In this document: positions 9,136 to 18,221 of the stretch, in pieces
Numbering within the stretch: position 1 is the stretch's first letter
How the letters are laid out: the number at the start of each line of letters is the position of its first letter
Origin: an uncultured Bacteroidia bacterium
GTDB taxonomy: Bacteria; Bacteroidota; Bacteroidia; NS11-12g; UBA955
DNA length: 64,000 nucleotides
Direction: 5' to 3'
Assembly (NCBI GenBank): GCA_938086785.1
Contig: CALKCM010000001.1
Location: 1-64,000 of the forward strand
The notes under the pieces: generated by a model
Seen by the model: only the letters and a program-made list of their open reading frames with translations
The model's database searches: none
Told to the model about the DNA's origin: nothing
Position numbers and translations under genes: made by a program

Positions 9136-9918
9136 ATGAGATTTGAAATTGCCGTAGTTTTAGGGTTTATTGGCTATGCGGGAGGTGGTCCTACTGCAGG
9201 TATTATTTGTTTCCTTATAGGGCTCGCCATCGAATACCTACAGCACTCTACAAAGGGTATGGATAGCAATTCAAAAAGTTCTAATTTTTCGGATAATCCC
9301 ATGGATTTTGCACAATCTTTATTGGTTTTGGTAGCGCATATCATGAATGCTGACGGCATTGCTAAAAAAAGTGAATTAAGTACCATAAAACAATTGCTTT
9401 TGAGGACCTATGGAGAAAATAAAACGGCTGAGTTGCTTATAAAGTTAAGGTCCTATATAAAAAACCCCGTTCCCATTTTTGATACCTGCAGACATGCTCG
9501 TGGACAAATGGCCTATTCGCAGCGCTACGACATGCTAAAAGTACTATTTAGAGTAGCCATGGCAGATGGAGAAATAAGTGCTAAAGAGATTCAAGGATTG
9601 GTATTTATCTCCACTCATTTAGGGATTCAATCCGCAGATTTTTACAGGCTAAGGACCATGTATTATAGCTCTGAGCAATCAAGGAGTGCAGGATTTAGCA
9701 GTCAAAGTGCAACTAGCAATCACCATTATAAAACCTTAAAAATAGACCGAAACGCTACGGAGCAAGAAGCAAAAAAGGCGTTTAGAAAATTGGCTTTACT
9801 GTACCATCCGGATAAATACAGTGGTAAAGCTGAAAAAGAACAAGACGAGGCCGAGGAACAATTTATAAAAATTAAACGTGCCTATGATGCGATCAAAAGA
9901 GAGAAGGGCTGGGAATAA
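9136..9918 (+). CDS. DjlA-like membrane protein with TerB and J domains
   Basis: A membrane-bound DnaK co-chaperone candidate. Residues 3-36 form a hydrophobic, glycine-rich membrane segment. A TerB-like helical domain spans about 55-175, with the characteristic metal-binding-type loops NADGIAKKSE and MADGEISAKE. A C-terminal J domain spans about 197-258 with the essential HPD motif at 224-226, which stimulates DnaK ATPase. This order (membrane segment, TerB, J) is that of DjlA. The stop overlaps the next ATG by one base (TAATG). The client or role is not shown by the sequence. Confidence 0.85.
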   Translation: MRFEIAVVLGFIGYAGGGPTAGIICFLIGLAIEYLQHSTKGMDSNSKSSNFSDNPMDFAQSLLVLVAHIMNADGIAKKSELSTIKQLLLRTYGENKTAELLIKLRSYIKNPVPIFDTCRHARGQMAYSQRYDMLKVLFRVAMADGEISAKEIQGLVFISTHLGIQSADFYRLRTMYYSSEQSRSAGFSSQSATSNHHYKTLKIDRNATEQEAKKAFRKLALLYHPDKYSGKAEKEQDEAEEQFIKIKRAYDAIKREKGWE

Positions 9919-10814
9919 TGAAATATAAAGTTCATGCCGCCCTATTTTTGGTAACCCTATTTTATGCCATTCTATTTTCATTTGCAGGTCAAATCATGCC
10001 AGACTATTTAGATCCTGGTCTATTTGTTTGGATGAGAATTGTAGTGGCTGCGCTCTTGTTTTATGGCTTGGTTAAGATAAAGAAAAAGTCTCCTAAAATT
10101 GACTGGAAAAAAGACGGGAAAGAAATAGCCTTATGTGCTTTTCTTGGAACTTCTGGAAACATGTTGCTCTTCTTTTATGGTCTGCGCTACACCCTTCCTA
10201 TTAACGGGGCTGTACTCATGCTTTGCACTCCTATTATGGTGGCAATCATAGAACATAGCACCTACAAAATTCCTCCAAAAAAACTGCAGGTAATTGGGCT
10301 TCTTTTGGCCTCAGTATGTAGCTTTTTATTGATCAGTAATCGAGGAATATCTATTGCTCAGGGAGATGTATTTGGAGATGTTTTAATCGCCATAAATGCT
10401 GCTTTTTATGCCTTCTACTTGGTACGAGTAAAACCTCTTTTAAATAAATACAGCCCCAATAGGTTGAACTCAGCAACCTTTGGAATTAGTGTTCTTTATG
10501 TGCTTCCATTTGCCATATGGCCTGCCTTTCATACCGATTTTGGCGCGATTCCCATGGATGTATGGATCAAAATAATCTACATTCTCTTCTTTACCACATT
10601 CGTAGTGTATCAATTAAACGCTTTTGCTGTAAAAAACAGCACACCACAGCTTGCAGCCATTTATATTTATCTTCAGCCTGTTTTAGCTGGCCTAATTGCT
10701 ATCTTCTTAAATAGAGAGCCTTTTTCAGTGGGCAAAGTAATTTTGGCCATTCTCATTATTTTGGGGGTATGGCTAGTAAATAAGTATAAGCCTAAACTTA
10801 TGGATTTAAAGTAA
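9918..10814 (+). CDS. EamA/DMT family transporter
   Basis: A 298-residue inner-membrane protein with about ten hydrophobic segments in two related halves (about 5-145 and 150-290), the layout of the drug/metabolite transporter superfamily. Each half contains the EamA-type pattern of a glycine/proline-rich helix, such as LPINGAVLMLCTPIMVAII in the first. Members export amino acids, nucleotides or other small molecules; the substrate cannot be inferred. It is last in the DUF4340 operon and its 3' end overlaps the convergent lipoprotein gene by 17 bases. Confidence 0.85.
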   Translation: MKYKVHAALFLVTLFYAILFSFAGQIMPDYLDPGLFVWMRIVVAALLFYGLVKIKKKSPKIDWKKDGKEIALCAFLGTSGNMLLFFYGLRYTLPINGAVLMLCTPIMVAIIEHSTYKIPPKKLQVIGLLLASVCSFLLISNRGISIAQGDVFGDVLIAINAAFYAFYLVRVKPLLNKYSPNRLNSATFGISVLYVLPFAIWPAFHTDFGAIPMDVWIKIIYILFFTTFVVYQLNAFAVKNSTPQLAAIYIYLQPVLAGLIAIFLNREPFSVGKVILAILIILGVWLVNKYKPKLMDLK

Positions 10815-11322
10815 TTTCAGCAGTGCTCACTCGACTGCTTTTGTTTAAGGATCGATCCACTATGTGGCTCACAAACTTTACTTTTTTTGGCTGTATTCCA
10901 AAGGGAAACGCGGGAATATATAAGGTAATATCGCCATAAACCCACTTGGTTTTACCTGTTGGAGTTAAGCGCTGAATGCGTTCATGAAAGGCTATGGTAT
11001 CTTTTGTAGGACTTAAAGGATTGGCCTTTTTAATAAAAAAACCGCCTTCTTCTACATAGTAATCCACAAATAGATTGTAAAAATAGGGATCAGTATATCC
11101 AAATGGGTAAGCTAAATTATCGTCTTCCAAGCCCAAGTCACCATCCCCATCTCGATAGCTCAAATAAATTTGGATAAGACTATCTTTGCCAGAGGAATCT
11201 GAAAGTACATTATACCCTTTCAATTCTAAGGAGGGAATGGGGTTTGAATCACTCTCTTTCTCGCAGCCGAAAATGACAGCTACCACTAAAAATAAGGATA
11301 TAAGAGATCGCATTCTACTCAT
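10798..11322 (-). CDS. Lipoprotein of unknown function
   Basis: A 174-residue protein with a lipoprotein signal peptide: basic start, hydrophobic core and lipobox VIFGC, so it is probably anchored in the outer membrane with an Asp- and Gly-rich acidic stretch soon after (RDGDGDLG). The rest is beta-rich. Similar short lipoproteins are common in Bacteroidota without a known role. The start may be the ATG at 11322 or the one at 11313. If the first is used, its start codon shares bases with the start codon of the divergent LuxE-like gene (CATG). The 3' end overlaps the convergent transporter gene. Confidence 0.75.
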   Translation of the reverse strand: MSRMRSLISLFLVVAVIFGCEKESDSNPIPSLELKGYNVLSDSSGKDSLIQIYLSYRDGDGDLGLEDDNLAYPFGYTDPYFYNLFVDYYVEEGGFFIKKANPLSPTKDTIAFHERIQRLTPTGKTKWVYGDITLYIPAFPFGIQPKKVKFVSHIVDRSLNKSSRVSTAEITLNP

Positions 11323-12256
11323 GGGAGACAGCGAATTTAGTACAATTTCTTTGGAGGTATATCAGAATCAAGTAAGGAATAACCCAACTTTTTTTAGGTG
11401 GTGCGAATTGACGAGGCCATTGCCAAATACCGCAGGCTTTCGGTTTTTGCCCATTCGCCAATTCAAAAAAGAAATAGTAAAAACAGGAGATTGGGAAATA
11501 GAGAAAATCTTTGAAAGCAGTTCTACCACAAATACAGGCATCTCCAATCATGCAATTGAATCCCTTTCTTTTTATGAAGAACTCAGCCGAAGAGCATTCG
11601 AACTGCATTATGGTCCATTAGAACAGTATCATATTTTAGCCTTGTTACCCGGATATATTGAAAGGGGAAATTCATCTCTGGTTCACATGGTAAAATCGTT
11701 CATGGACCAATCTAGAGGAGGTGATTTTTACATCCATAATTTTGATTGCCTAAACAACCAGTTAAATAAGTTAAATGAAGCAGGAGAAAAGGTTATTCTT
11801 TTTGGCGTTTCTCATGCACTCATTGATTTTGCCACGCAATACCCTCAAGGGCAGCCTTCGAATCTTACCATTATAGAAACGGGTGGTATGAAAGGAAAAC
11901 GAAAAGAAATTCAAAAATCTGAATTGCATGAAATTTTAAAAACCCAATTTAATGTTTCAAGCATCCATGGTGAATATGGGATGACTGAGCTTCAGTCTCA
12001 AGCCTATTCCAAGGCCAATGGCGTATATTTCTGCCCTCCTTGGATGAAAGTAGTGATTACGGATATAAATGACCCTACAAGGCCTTTAGAAGCCAATAAA
12101 CGTGGTCGAATAAATATTATAGATTTAGCAAATGTGAGTACTTGTTCTTTTATTGCCACAGATGACCTCGGATTTATTCGGCCCGATGGCACTTTTGAAA
12201 TAATTGGGCGAATTCAATACTCGGACATTAGAGGGTGCAATCAAATGTATCAATAG
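11321..12256 (+). CDS. LuxE-like acyl-protein synthetase family protein
   Basis: The protein resembles the LuxE/acyl-protein synthetase family, adenylate-forming enzymes that activate a fatty acid and in luminous bacteria pass it to a reductase. Visible features include the N-terminal stretch typical of Bacteroidota members (an aromatic-rich YQNQVRNNPTFFRW), the middle IETGGMKGKRKE motif (phosphate-binding type) and GEYGMTELQSQAY, equivalent to the YGMTE motif of adenylating enzymes. An ATP-binding-type DDLGFI motif is near the C-terminus. No luxC, luxD or luciferase is nearby, so a bioluminescence role is unlikely. The open frame runs further upstream to a TTG at 11186; I chose the ATG at 11321, with the ATG at 11273 as a real alternative. 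Confidence 0.72.
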   Translation: MGDSEFSTISLEVYQNQVRNNPTFFRWCELTRPLPNTAGFRFLPIRQFKKEIVKTGDWEIEKIFESSSTTNTGISNHAIESLSFYEELSRRAFELHYGPLEQYHILALLPGYIERGNSSLVHMVKSFMDQSRGGDFYIHNFDCLNNQLNKLNEAGEKVILFGVSHALIDFATQYPQGQPSNLTIIETGGMKGKRKEIQKSELHEILKTQFNVSSIHGEYGMTELQSQAYSKANGVYFCPPWMKVVITDINDPTRPLEANKRGRINIIDLANVSTCSFIATDDLGFIRPDGTFEIIGRIQYSDIRGCNQMYQ

Positions 12257-12260
12257 AGCC

Positions 12261-13724
12261 TTAATTTATTACCAGTCGCTGGGTTTTACTTTTCGAAGAA
12301 ACCATGATGTAAATTCCTTTTGAATAAGGCATTTGGATGGCTCCATTCCGTTCTACAGAAATACGCCTTCCATCCATGGCATAAATAATAGGGCTTAACA
12401 ATTGGTGTTCCTCTGAAGAGATGAGCGCTCCTGCCTTTGCAAAAATAGTCGAAATACGAATGCTTCCTTTTTGAGGACTACCCGTACCTAAAGTAAAATC
12501 TGTTCCATTGTATTCCTCTATAACACGCTTTGCTTCTAAGCGTATGGAATCAATGTTTGGCGCATTGGGTAAAATAAAGTAACAGACATCCAGAACCGTG
12601 CACTCTCCCTTAGCAATATCCATGTTTGTTGAGCTTGCCACAACCGTTCTTTTTCCAATATTTTCATTATCCAACCAAGGTTCTTTTCCATTTTGAGTAT
12701 CAGAAAAACCAGAATACACATAATTGGAAGGCACTGTTCCATCTACTCCGCTTCCGCCGTAGCTGAGCGAGGTGCCTCCTAACCACATGCCATTTGCGTA
12801 GTGATAAAATTCAGCGCTTTTAGTGGCTTCCCCAGAAACATTGCTTTTCCCTTCTACAATATAAATACTTGCGCCTAAATCCCTATTGCACAAAACATAG
12901 CCTAAAGCGGGCCAATTTCTTCCGTAAACGGCATCCACTTCCTGTCCATTTTTTATGGCCACCATATTTAAGATTGAATCGGACAACATTGCATCGTCTA
13001 AGGCATTTCCAATTTGACCATCTAAAATTGCACTAAAGCGAACGGATGATAAATCAATGAGCCCTCTATTGCATAGAGTAATTCTACAATACACTCGGTT
13101 AGCGTTCGTGTCCAACACAAAGTATTGCAAGCTAATATCTAAAGGTATTGGTGCAGATTTATACCCTCCTTTTCGAAAAGAATCGGTGGCTACCGACAAC
13201 AGATTTCTTTCTCCCAACAAAAAAGGGAAGTCTCCATTTGAGGGATTATATATGCTATTTAAATCATCATCTACATACGCAGCCAAGGTTTTTGGAAAGC
13301 CCAATTGACTTATATTCGAAGGCCATGTTGAGATTTTATTTGGCAGCATGTAATTAATGTTTTGGTAGTTTTTGCGATGCGCCTCAACCTCTCCTTTTTC
13401 AAGGAGCCAAAAGCCTGGCCAATTCGCTATAAATTCGTCCCCCGTGGTATGTGCAGGACCTTCGACCCAATCGGATCGATCCGAAAATATATCCGAACCA
13501 ATGCTAAAAGTATCTTTCCCCGATTTGATTCCAGTTACCCAAAAATTAAGACGCTTAAGGGCAATATTCCCACTTCCCCTCGGAAAAATAATAGCTGCAT
13601 TTCTTAAATCTGTTTGACCTAAAGCATTAAAATTAAATGTACTAGACCTTGTGCTTAACTGGGCGGTCTGACTAAACAAACCAATTTGGATAAAACCAAA
13701 GGCAATGTAAAATGCAATCCGCAT
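12261..13724 (-). CDS. Secreted protein with T9SS-type C-terminal sorting domain
   Basis: A 487-residue protein with a signal peptide (to about residue 20) and no enzymatic motif I recognise. The body is beta-rich with Asn/Asp-rich loops and resembles large uncharacterised Bacteroidota surface proteins. The last 75 residues look like a type A T9SS sorting domain: a hydrophobic strand (PIIYAMDGRRI), a GIY motif (SKGIYIMVSSKSK), and a final QRLVIN strand. The start ATG at 13724 overlaps the stop of the beta-barrel gene by one base, so it belongs to the sigma-factor operon, and it converges on the LuxE-like gene with only four bases between stops. Confidence 0.75.
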   Translation of the reverse strand: MRIAFYIAFGFIQIGLFSQTAQLSTRSSTFNFNALGQTDLRNAAIIFPRGSGNIALKRLNFWVTGIKSGKDTFSIGSDIFSDRSDWVEGPAHTTGDEFIANWPGFWLLEKGEVEAHRKNYQNINYMLPNKISTWPSNISQLGFPKTLAAYVDDDLNSIYNPSNGDFPFLLGERNLLSVATDSFRKGGYKSAPIPLDISLQYFVLDTNANRVYCRITLCNRGLIDLSSVRFSAILDGQIGNALDDAMLSDSILNMVAIKNGQEVDAVYGRNWPALGYVLCNRDLGASIYIVEGKSNVSGEATKSAEFYHYANGMWLGGTSLSYGGSGVDGTVPSNYVYSGFSDTQNGKEPWLDNENIGKRTVVASSTNMDIAKGECTVLDVCYFILPNAPNIDSIRLEAKRVIEEYNGTDFTLGTGSPQKGSIRISTIFAKAGALISSEEHQLLSPIIYAMDGRRISVERNGAIQMPYSKGIYIMVSSKSKTQRLVIN

Positions 13725-15175
13725 TAAAGATTAAAGATTAAACCAACTCCCATTCCAAATTTAGATGAATTATTAGTATTCAAAACGTTCTTAGAATAAT
13801 AAGTACAGCTGTACATTGGTTCTACCAAGAAACTCCATTTTGGACCTAAGTTATAGGTCAGTCTCGCACTCAATTTATTTTGAATAACTAAGGAGTTACT
13901 TTGCTCATTCGTGGTATTTAGCACCTCAGAGGCATTAAAGACATGACCTGAATTAACCAGCAGTAAACCGGGCTCAAAAGTATATGTAGCTAGAATATTA
14001 AATACCCCAAAATCCTTCAATTTATATCTCAGGCCTAGCGGCAGGGATATGTATTCTGACTTATACACTAAGTCAGAAGTCCTGTTTTCTAGCTTGGTAG
14101 TATAAGAGGTATCGTAGGTGGTTACAATTCGATCTGGCAATCCTGGTTGAACAATAATCTGCTGTTTTGAAGTAATTAATTGTTCTTCAATTTTATTCAT
14201 CCACTCATACTTTCCAATGCTCTCATTGAGACCATATCCTATTCCAGCTCCTATCTGAATTTTATCTGAAACCTCTTTAGAAAGCAAGCCCTGAAGAGCA
14301 AAATTTCTTTGATTTCCAGTGATAAACGCATCTTCATTAATTTGTCCGTAAACATTAGACCCTAGGGATATTACGGAAAACTCAATTTTCAACCCATTAC
14401 TCACTCGAGGGCCATCCCCCTTCGTTAAACTTTTGGCTTCGGGGCTATCCAATTTTTCTGCATCTAAAAGAGCAACTGAATTTTTACTTGGCTTTGCCTC
14501 TTCTATTAAATCTGCTCCAGGTTTAGCATCAATCCTTGCAATATCTTTAGCCTCGGAAGAAGCATCTTCTTCTTGGACCAATTGAAGGCTTAAGTCTTTG
14601 GAAGCATCATCTTTGGTATCCGCAACTAATCCTGGCATTTCCTGATTTATTATCTCCTGAATAGGACGAACAACCTTCTGCGCCTCAAAAGTCCCCCGTT
14701 CCATTTTTTTGACAATGGATACTACCGGCTCAATGCTCTTTCTCTTATTCACCCTAAGAGCAGATACTCCTGCCGTTAACTTAGATTCCAACCCATTTAA
14801 TTTTGCTTGCTCCTCCAAGGTCATTGAGCGTTCAATTGAGGCACTTTTCTCCAATAATTCAAGCTGATTATTTTTGGAACTAGCTGCCGCATTAGTATTG
14901 CTTTCAATGGTCTTTTTAAGTATTTTAGAATTGCCAATTTGTGCAGAGGCAATCGCTTCCGGATGACTCGCGTCAGAATGTTTATTTTGACTGTAACCAA
15001 TAAGAGATGTCCCAATGATTAAAGCCAAACCTATGGCAATCATTGCTTTGGGATTCATCCATACTCCACCCGCTTTTTTATTTGTTTTGACAATTACCTT
15101 CTCAAAGGAAACTCTCTCAGACAACGGCGATTCATAATCCCCTAACTGATCTTTAAAATAATTTGTTTCACTCAT
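13724..15175 (-). CDS. Membrane-anchored protein with C-terminal beta-barrel, sigma-factor partner
   Basis: This 483-residue protein has three parts: a cytoplasmic N-terminal segment of about 42 residues, a transmembrane helix at 43-62, a long Ala/Lys/Glu/Ser-rich linker (about 65-245), and a C-terminal region of alternating strands (about 250-483) like outer-membrane beta-barrel proteins of the PorT-type group. Its placement directly after an ECF sigma gene suggests that the N-terminal part acts as an anti-sigma or sensor segment, but no classical anti-sigma zinc motif is visible. A GTG at 15178 is also in frame, but the ATG at 15175 overlaps the sigma stop as TGATG and is the better start. 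Function is inferred from position. Confidence 0.65.
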   Translation of the reverse strand: MSETNYFKDQLGDYESPLSERVSFEKVIVKTNKKAGGVWMNPKAMIAIGLALIIGTSLIGYSQNKHSDASHPEAIASAQIGNSKILKKTIESNTNAAASSKNNQLELLEKSASIERSMTLEEQAKLNGLESKLTAGVSALRVNKRKSIEPVVSIVKKMERGTFEAQKVVRPIQEIINQEMPGLVADTKDDASKDLSLQLVQEEDASSEAKDIARIDAKPGADLIEEAKPSKNSVALLDAEKLDSPEAKSLTKGDGPRVSNGLKIEFSVISLGSNVYGQINEDAFITGNQRNFALQGLLSKEVSDKIQIGAGIGYGLNESIGKYEWMNKIEEQLITSKQQIIVQPGLPDRIVTTYDTSYTTKLENRTSDLVYKSEYISLPLGLRYKLKDFGVFNILATYTFEPGLLLVNSGHVFNASEVLNTTNEQSNSLVIQNKLSARLTYNLGPKWSFLVEPMYSCTYYSKNVLNTNNSSKFGMGVGLIFNL

Positions 15176-15705
15176 CACATTGCTTTCCCCGTAACTTTCA
15201 ACAACTTTTCTTGCAAGGCCTTTCTTGCTTTGGAGTATTGCGTACGACTTGTAACTTCTTTAATATTTAACACCTCAGATATTTCACGATGCGAATAGCC
15301 ATCAATTGCGAACATGTTAAAAACTTGTCTATACCCATCTGGCAATTGACTCACCAATTTCATAATATCTTCGGCAGCTAATTTATCTGTTATTTTTTCA
15401 TCATTGCCAAGATAGAAATCAACCTGCTCCAAGGAGCTTGTCGGCTTATGTCTTCTAATTTTATTCAGGCAATTATTAATGATAATTCTACGCAAATAGG
15501 TTCCCAACTTACTATCTCCTCTAAAAGAACCAATATTGTCGTATACTTTCACCATCGTTTCCATAAGTACATCCTCAGCTTCGTATGTATCCTTGCAGTA
15601 TCGACGGCAGACCGTAAGAAGTTTTGGAGCATAGGTATCCCAAAGAATCTTTTGATACTTCTCGTCCCTGTTTATACACCCCTGAACCAATTCTTGGTCT
15701 GTCAT
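15175..15705 (-). CDS. ECF-type RNA polymerase sigma factor
   Basis: A sigma-70 family extracytoplasmic-function sigma factor of 176 residues. Region 2 (about 20-95) contains the core-binding/-10 recognition helices (DVLMETMVKVYDNIGSFRG, then LGTYLRRIIINNCLNKIRR), and region 4 (about 115-170) the helix-turn-helix (DGYSHREISEVLNIKEVTSRTQYSKARKAL). The frame is open upstream to a TTG at 15792, but the family N-terminus (MTDQELVQGC) starts at the ATG at 15705, which I chose. A TAGATTTG element at 15790-15797 would give a leader of about 80 bases. It heads an operon with the membrane beta-barrel protein and the T9SS-type secreted protein, which are likely its regulator and target. Confidence 0.9.
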   Translation of the reverse strand: MTDQELVQGCINRDEKYQKILWDTYAPKLLTVCRRYCKDTYEAEDVLMETMVKVYDNIGSFRGDSKLGTYLRRIIINNCLNKIRRHKPTSSLEQVDFYLGNDEKITDKLAAEDIMKLVSQLPDGYRQVFNMFAIDGYSHREISEVLNIKEVTSRTQYSKARKALQEKLLKVTGKAM

Positions 15706-15789
15706 TAATCTCTCTACAAATATCCATATTTTCCTAGGATTTATTGTTATAGGTCTTTTTGACACATAAGTCCTTCGAAATGTTGTACC

Positions 15790-15797
15790 CAAATCTA
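15790..15797 (-). promoter_or_regulatory. Promoter element TAGATTTG before the ECF sigma gene
   Basis: Strict match to the Bacteroidota -7 element on the minus strand. It lies 85 bases before the chosen start at 15705 and overlaps the alternative TTG frame start, which supports the shorter protein. A TTG-type -33 match is one base outside the usual spacing. Confidence 0.5.
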
Positions 15798-15834
15798 TTT
15801 TTTTTTCTTCTTTTCTAAAATCAACCTAAACCAT

Positions 15835-15842
15835 TACTTTTG
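15835..15842 (+). promoter_or_regulatory. Promoter element TACTTTTG before fructose-bisphosphate aldolase
   Basis: Strict -7 match, 15 bases before the ATG at 15858. No TTG at the usual distance upstream. It is divergent from the sigma-factor promoter 45 bases away. Confidence 0.6.
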
Positions 15843-15857
15843 CATGGTTAAAAAAAA

Positions 15858-16913
15858 ATGGGATTGGATATCGAACAATTATTAGGAGCTGACGCAAATA
15901 CATTGCTGAACCACACTTGTAAAACAATTAGCAAAGAACATTTACACTTACCTAGTGCAAATTTTATTGGAGATGTATTTACACAGACAAATCGAAGTAC
16001 GCAGACTCTTATGAACCTGCAGTCTATATACGGACAAGGCAGATTAGGCAATACAGGATACATGAGTATCTTACCTGTAGATCAAGGAATTGAGCATAGT
16101 GCTGGTGCGTCTTTCGCTCCAAATCCAATATACTTTGATCCTGAAAATATTATTAAATTAGCAATAGAAGGGGAATGCAATGCAGTTGCCTCTACTTTTG
16201 GAGTTTTGGCCTCCTGTAGTAGAAAATACGCTCACAAAATACCATTCGTTGTTAAAATAAATCACAATGAAATTCTAAGCTATCCCAATACCTATGATCA
16301 AATCATGTATGGCAATATTAAAAGTGCTTGGAATTTAGGAGCTAGAGCCGTTGGAGCAACCATTTATTTTGGAAGCGAAGACAGCAACAGACAAATCATT
16401 GAGGTCGCCAAAGCTTTTGAAATGGCGCATGAATTAGGCATGGGAACAATCCTTTGGTGCTACCTAAGAAATCCAGGCTTTAAAAAAGATGGCGTAGACT
16501 ATCACACCGCATCAGATATTACCGCGCAAGCAAATCATCTTGGTGTTACACTGCAAGCAGATATCATTAAGCAAAAACTACCTACCAACAATGGTGGTTA
16601 CAATGCTATAAATTTTGGTAAAACGCACGAAAAGGTATACTCTGAATTATCATCAGACCATCCAATCGATCTATGCCGATACCAAGTAGCAAATTGCTAC
16701 ATGGGCAGAGCTGGCCTTATAAATAGTGGTGGCGAAAGCAAAGGAGCGGGAGATTTAGCCGAAGCCGTAGCAACTGCAGTAATTAATAAAAGAGCCGGTG
16801 GTTCTGGTCTTATAAGCGGTAGAAAAGCTTTCCAAAAACCAATGGATGAAGGTGTTAATCTCTTGAAATCTATTCAAGATGTTTACCTTGATTCAAATAT
16901 CACAATCGCTTAA
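15858..16913 (+). CDS. Class I fructose-bisphosphate aldolase (DhnA/FbaB type)
   Basis: This enzyme splits or forms fructose 1,6-bisphosphate through a Schiff base with a lysine, in glycolysis and gluconeogenesis. It belongs to the DhnA-type class I family, not the metal-dependent class II family: the N-terminal region has the [13 protein letters not shown] motif (substrate phosphate and catalytic Asp), the middle has the conserved VVKINHNE stretch, and ADIIKQKLP near residue 233 carries the probable Schiff-base lysine. The [17 protein letters not shown] motif near 285 binds the second phosphate. Length (351 aa) is normal. The next gene accD begins 40 bases later; the aldolase, accD and gcvH may share a transcript ending at the hairpin at 18222. 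Confidence 0.92.
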   Translation: MGLDIEQLLGADANTLLNHTCKTISKEHLHLPSANFIGDVFTQTNRSTQTLMNLQSIYGQGRLGNTGYMSILPVDQGIEHSAGASFAPNPIYFDPENIIKLAIEGECNAVASTFGVLASCSRKYAHKIPFVVKINHNEILSYPNTYDQIMYGNIKSAWNLGARAVGATIYFGSEDSNRQIIEVAKAFEMAHELGMGTILWCYLRNPGFKKDGVDYHTASDITAQANHLGVTLQADIIKQKLPTNNGGYNAINFGKTHEKVYSELSSDHPIDLCRYQVANCYMGRAGLINSGGESKGAGDLAEAVATAVINKRAGGSGLISGRKAFQKPMDEGVNLLKSIQDVYLDSNITIA

Positions 16914-16953
16914 TTTAGCGACTTTTATAAAGAGTATTAGATAATCAGGCTCC

Positions 16954-17820
16954 ATGACCGAAGAAGAAAAGTGGTATAAGCGAAAACTGAGTGGAATTCT
17001 TACCAAAACAAAGGATAAGAAAAGTACCCCAGATGGTTTATGGGAAAAGTGCAAGGAATGCAAAACCTTGGTTCCTTCAAAAGATTGGATTCGCAATTTA
17101 TACGTTTGTCCAGAATGCAACTACCACGAAAGAATTGGGAGTAGGGAATATTTTAATCTCTTATTCGAAAAAGGTAAATATACAGAACTAGCCACAGGAA
17201 TTACTAGCGGCGACCCCCTAGAATTTGTTGATTCTGCTCCGTATAAAGATCGCGTTCAAGTTGCTCAGGCAAAAACTGGATTGGAAGATGCGTGTAGAAC
17301 AGCCACAGGAAAATTAGGAGAAAACAGAGTAGTGGTATCCTGCATGGATTTTGCCTTTATTGGCGGAAGCATGGGATCTGTTGTTGGAGAAAAAATTGCC
17401 CGAGGCATTGATTACTCCATAGAACATAGACTTCCCTTCATCATGATCTCTAAAAGCGGAGGCGCTCGAATGATGGAAGCTGCTTTTTCTTTGATGCAAA
17501 TGGCAAAGACGAGTGCTAAATTAGCGCTGCTTAATAAAGCTAAACTCCCTTATATAAGCATTCTTACTCACCCCACGACAGGTGGTGTCACAGCTAGTTT
17601 TGCAATGTTGGGCGATTTCAATATTGCAGAGCCCAAAGCACTCATTGGATTTGCTGGACCTAGAGTTATAAAAGAAACCATTGGCAGGGATTTGCCTAAA
17701 GGTTTTCAAAGCTCGGAGTTCTTAGTAGAACACGGATTTTTAGATTTTATTGTGGATCGCAATGATATTAAGAATAAGTTAAATACCCTGATTAAGTTAA
17801 TTAAGCAAAAGAAAAAATAG
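16954..17820 (+). CDS. accD: Acetyl-CoA carboxylase carboxyltransferase subunit beta
   Basis: AccD and AccA form the carboxyltransferase that moves CO2 from biotin to acetyl-CoA, making malonyl-CoA for fatty-acid synthesis. The N-terminal zinc ribbon has four cysteines at C33, C36, C52 and C55. The crotonase-fold domain follows, with the conserved stretches [30 protein letters not shown] and [16 protein letters not shown] that form the acyl-CoA pocket and oxyanion hole. Length (288 aa) is typical. AccB and AccC are encoded 31 kb away at 49.1-50.9 kb, and accA is not in the window. The gcvH gene starts two bases after the stop. Confidence 0.97.
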   Translation: MTEEEKWYKRKLSGILTKTKDKKSTPDGLWEKCKECKTLVPSKDWIRNLYVCPECNYHERIGSREYFNLLFEKGKYTELATGITSGDPLEFVDSAPYKDRVQVAQAKTGLEDACRTATGKLGENRVVVSCMDFAFIGGSMGSVVGEKIARGIDYSIEHRLPFIMISKSGGARMMEAAFSLMQMAKTSAKLALLNKAKLPYISILTHPTTGGVTASFAMLGDFNIAEPKALIGFAGPRVIKETIGRDLPKGFQSSEFLVEHGFLDFIVDRNDIKNKLNTLIKLIKQKKK

Positions 17821-17821
17821 T

Positions 17822-18199
17822 ATGAATTTTCCAGATAATTTAAAATACACAAAAGATCACGAATGGGTTTTAGTGGAGGGCGATATAGCCACCATTGGAA
17901 TTACAGAATTTGCTCAAGGTGAGCTAGGAGATATTGTTTTTGTTGACATTCCATCTGAAGGCGAAAGTCTTGCGGAAGCCGAAGTCTTTGGCACCGTAGA
18001 AGCAGTGAAAACAGTAAGTGATCTTTACATGCCTGTTTCGGGTACCGTTACAGAAATAAATGCAGCTCTAGAAGATAGCCCAGAGTTGATTAACTCTGAG
18101 CCATATAGCGAAGGATGGATGGTGAAAATAACTATTTCTGATGCAAGTCAACTAGACTCCTTGATGAGTCCATCGGACTATGCTGATATGGTTAGCTAA
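17822..18199 (+). CDS. gcvH: Glycine cleavage system H protein
   Basis: GcvH is the lipoylated shuttle of the glycine cleavage system, carrying the aminomethyl group between the P, T and L proteins. The lipoyl site is K63 in the motif ESLAEAEVFGTVEAVKTVSDL, with the surrounding beta-barrel typical of the family (125 aa). It follows accD by one base and is the last gene before a strong terminator, an unusual partner for accD since no other gcv gene is present. H protein can also feed lipoate to other enzymes, but nothing here shows that. Confidence 0.97.
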   Translation: MNFPDNLKYTKDHEWVLVEGDIATIGITEFAQGELGDIVFVDIPSEGESLAEAEVFGTVEAVKTVSDLYMPVSGTVTEINAALEDSPELINSEPYSEGWMVKITISDASQLDSLMSPSDYADMVS

Positions 18200-18221
18200 A
18201 ATTTTTTACGAAAAAGAAAAT

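Noticed and set aside
11186..11320. TTG-started N-terminal extension of the LuxE-like protein
   Set aside because: It lies opposite a clear lipoprotein signal peptide and is not needed for the family N-terminus, although a partial extension from 11273 remains possible.
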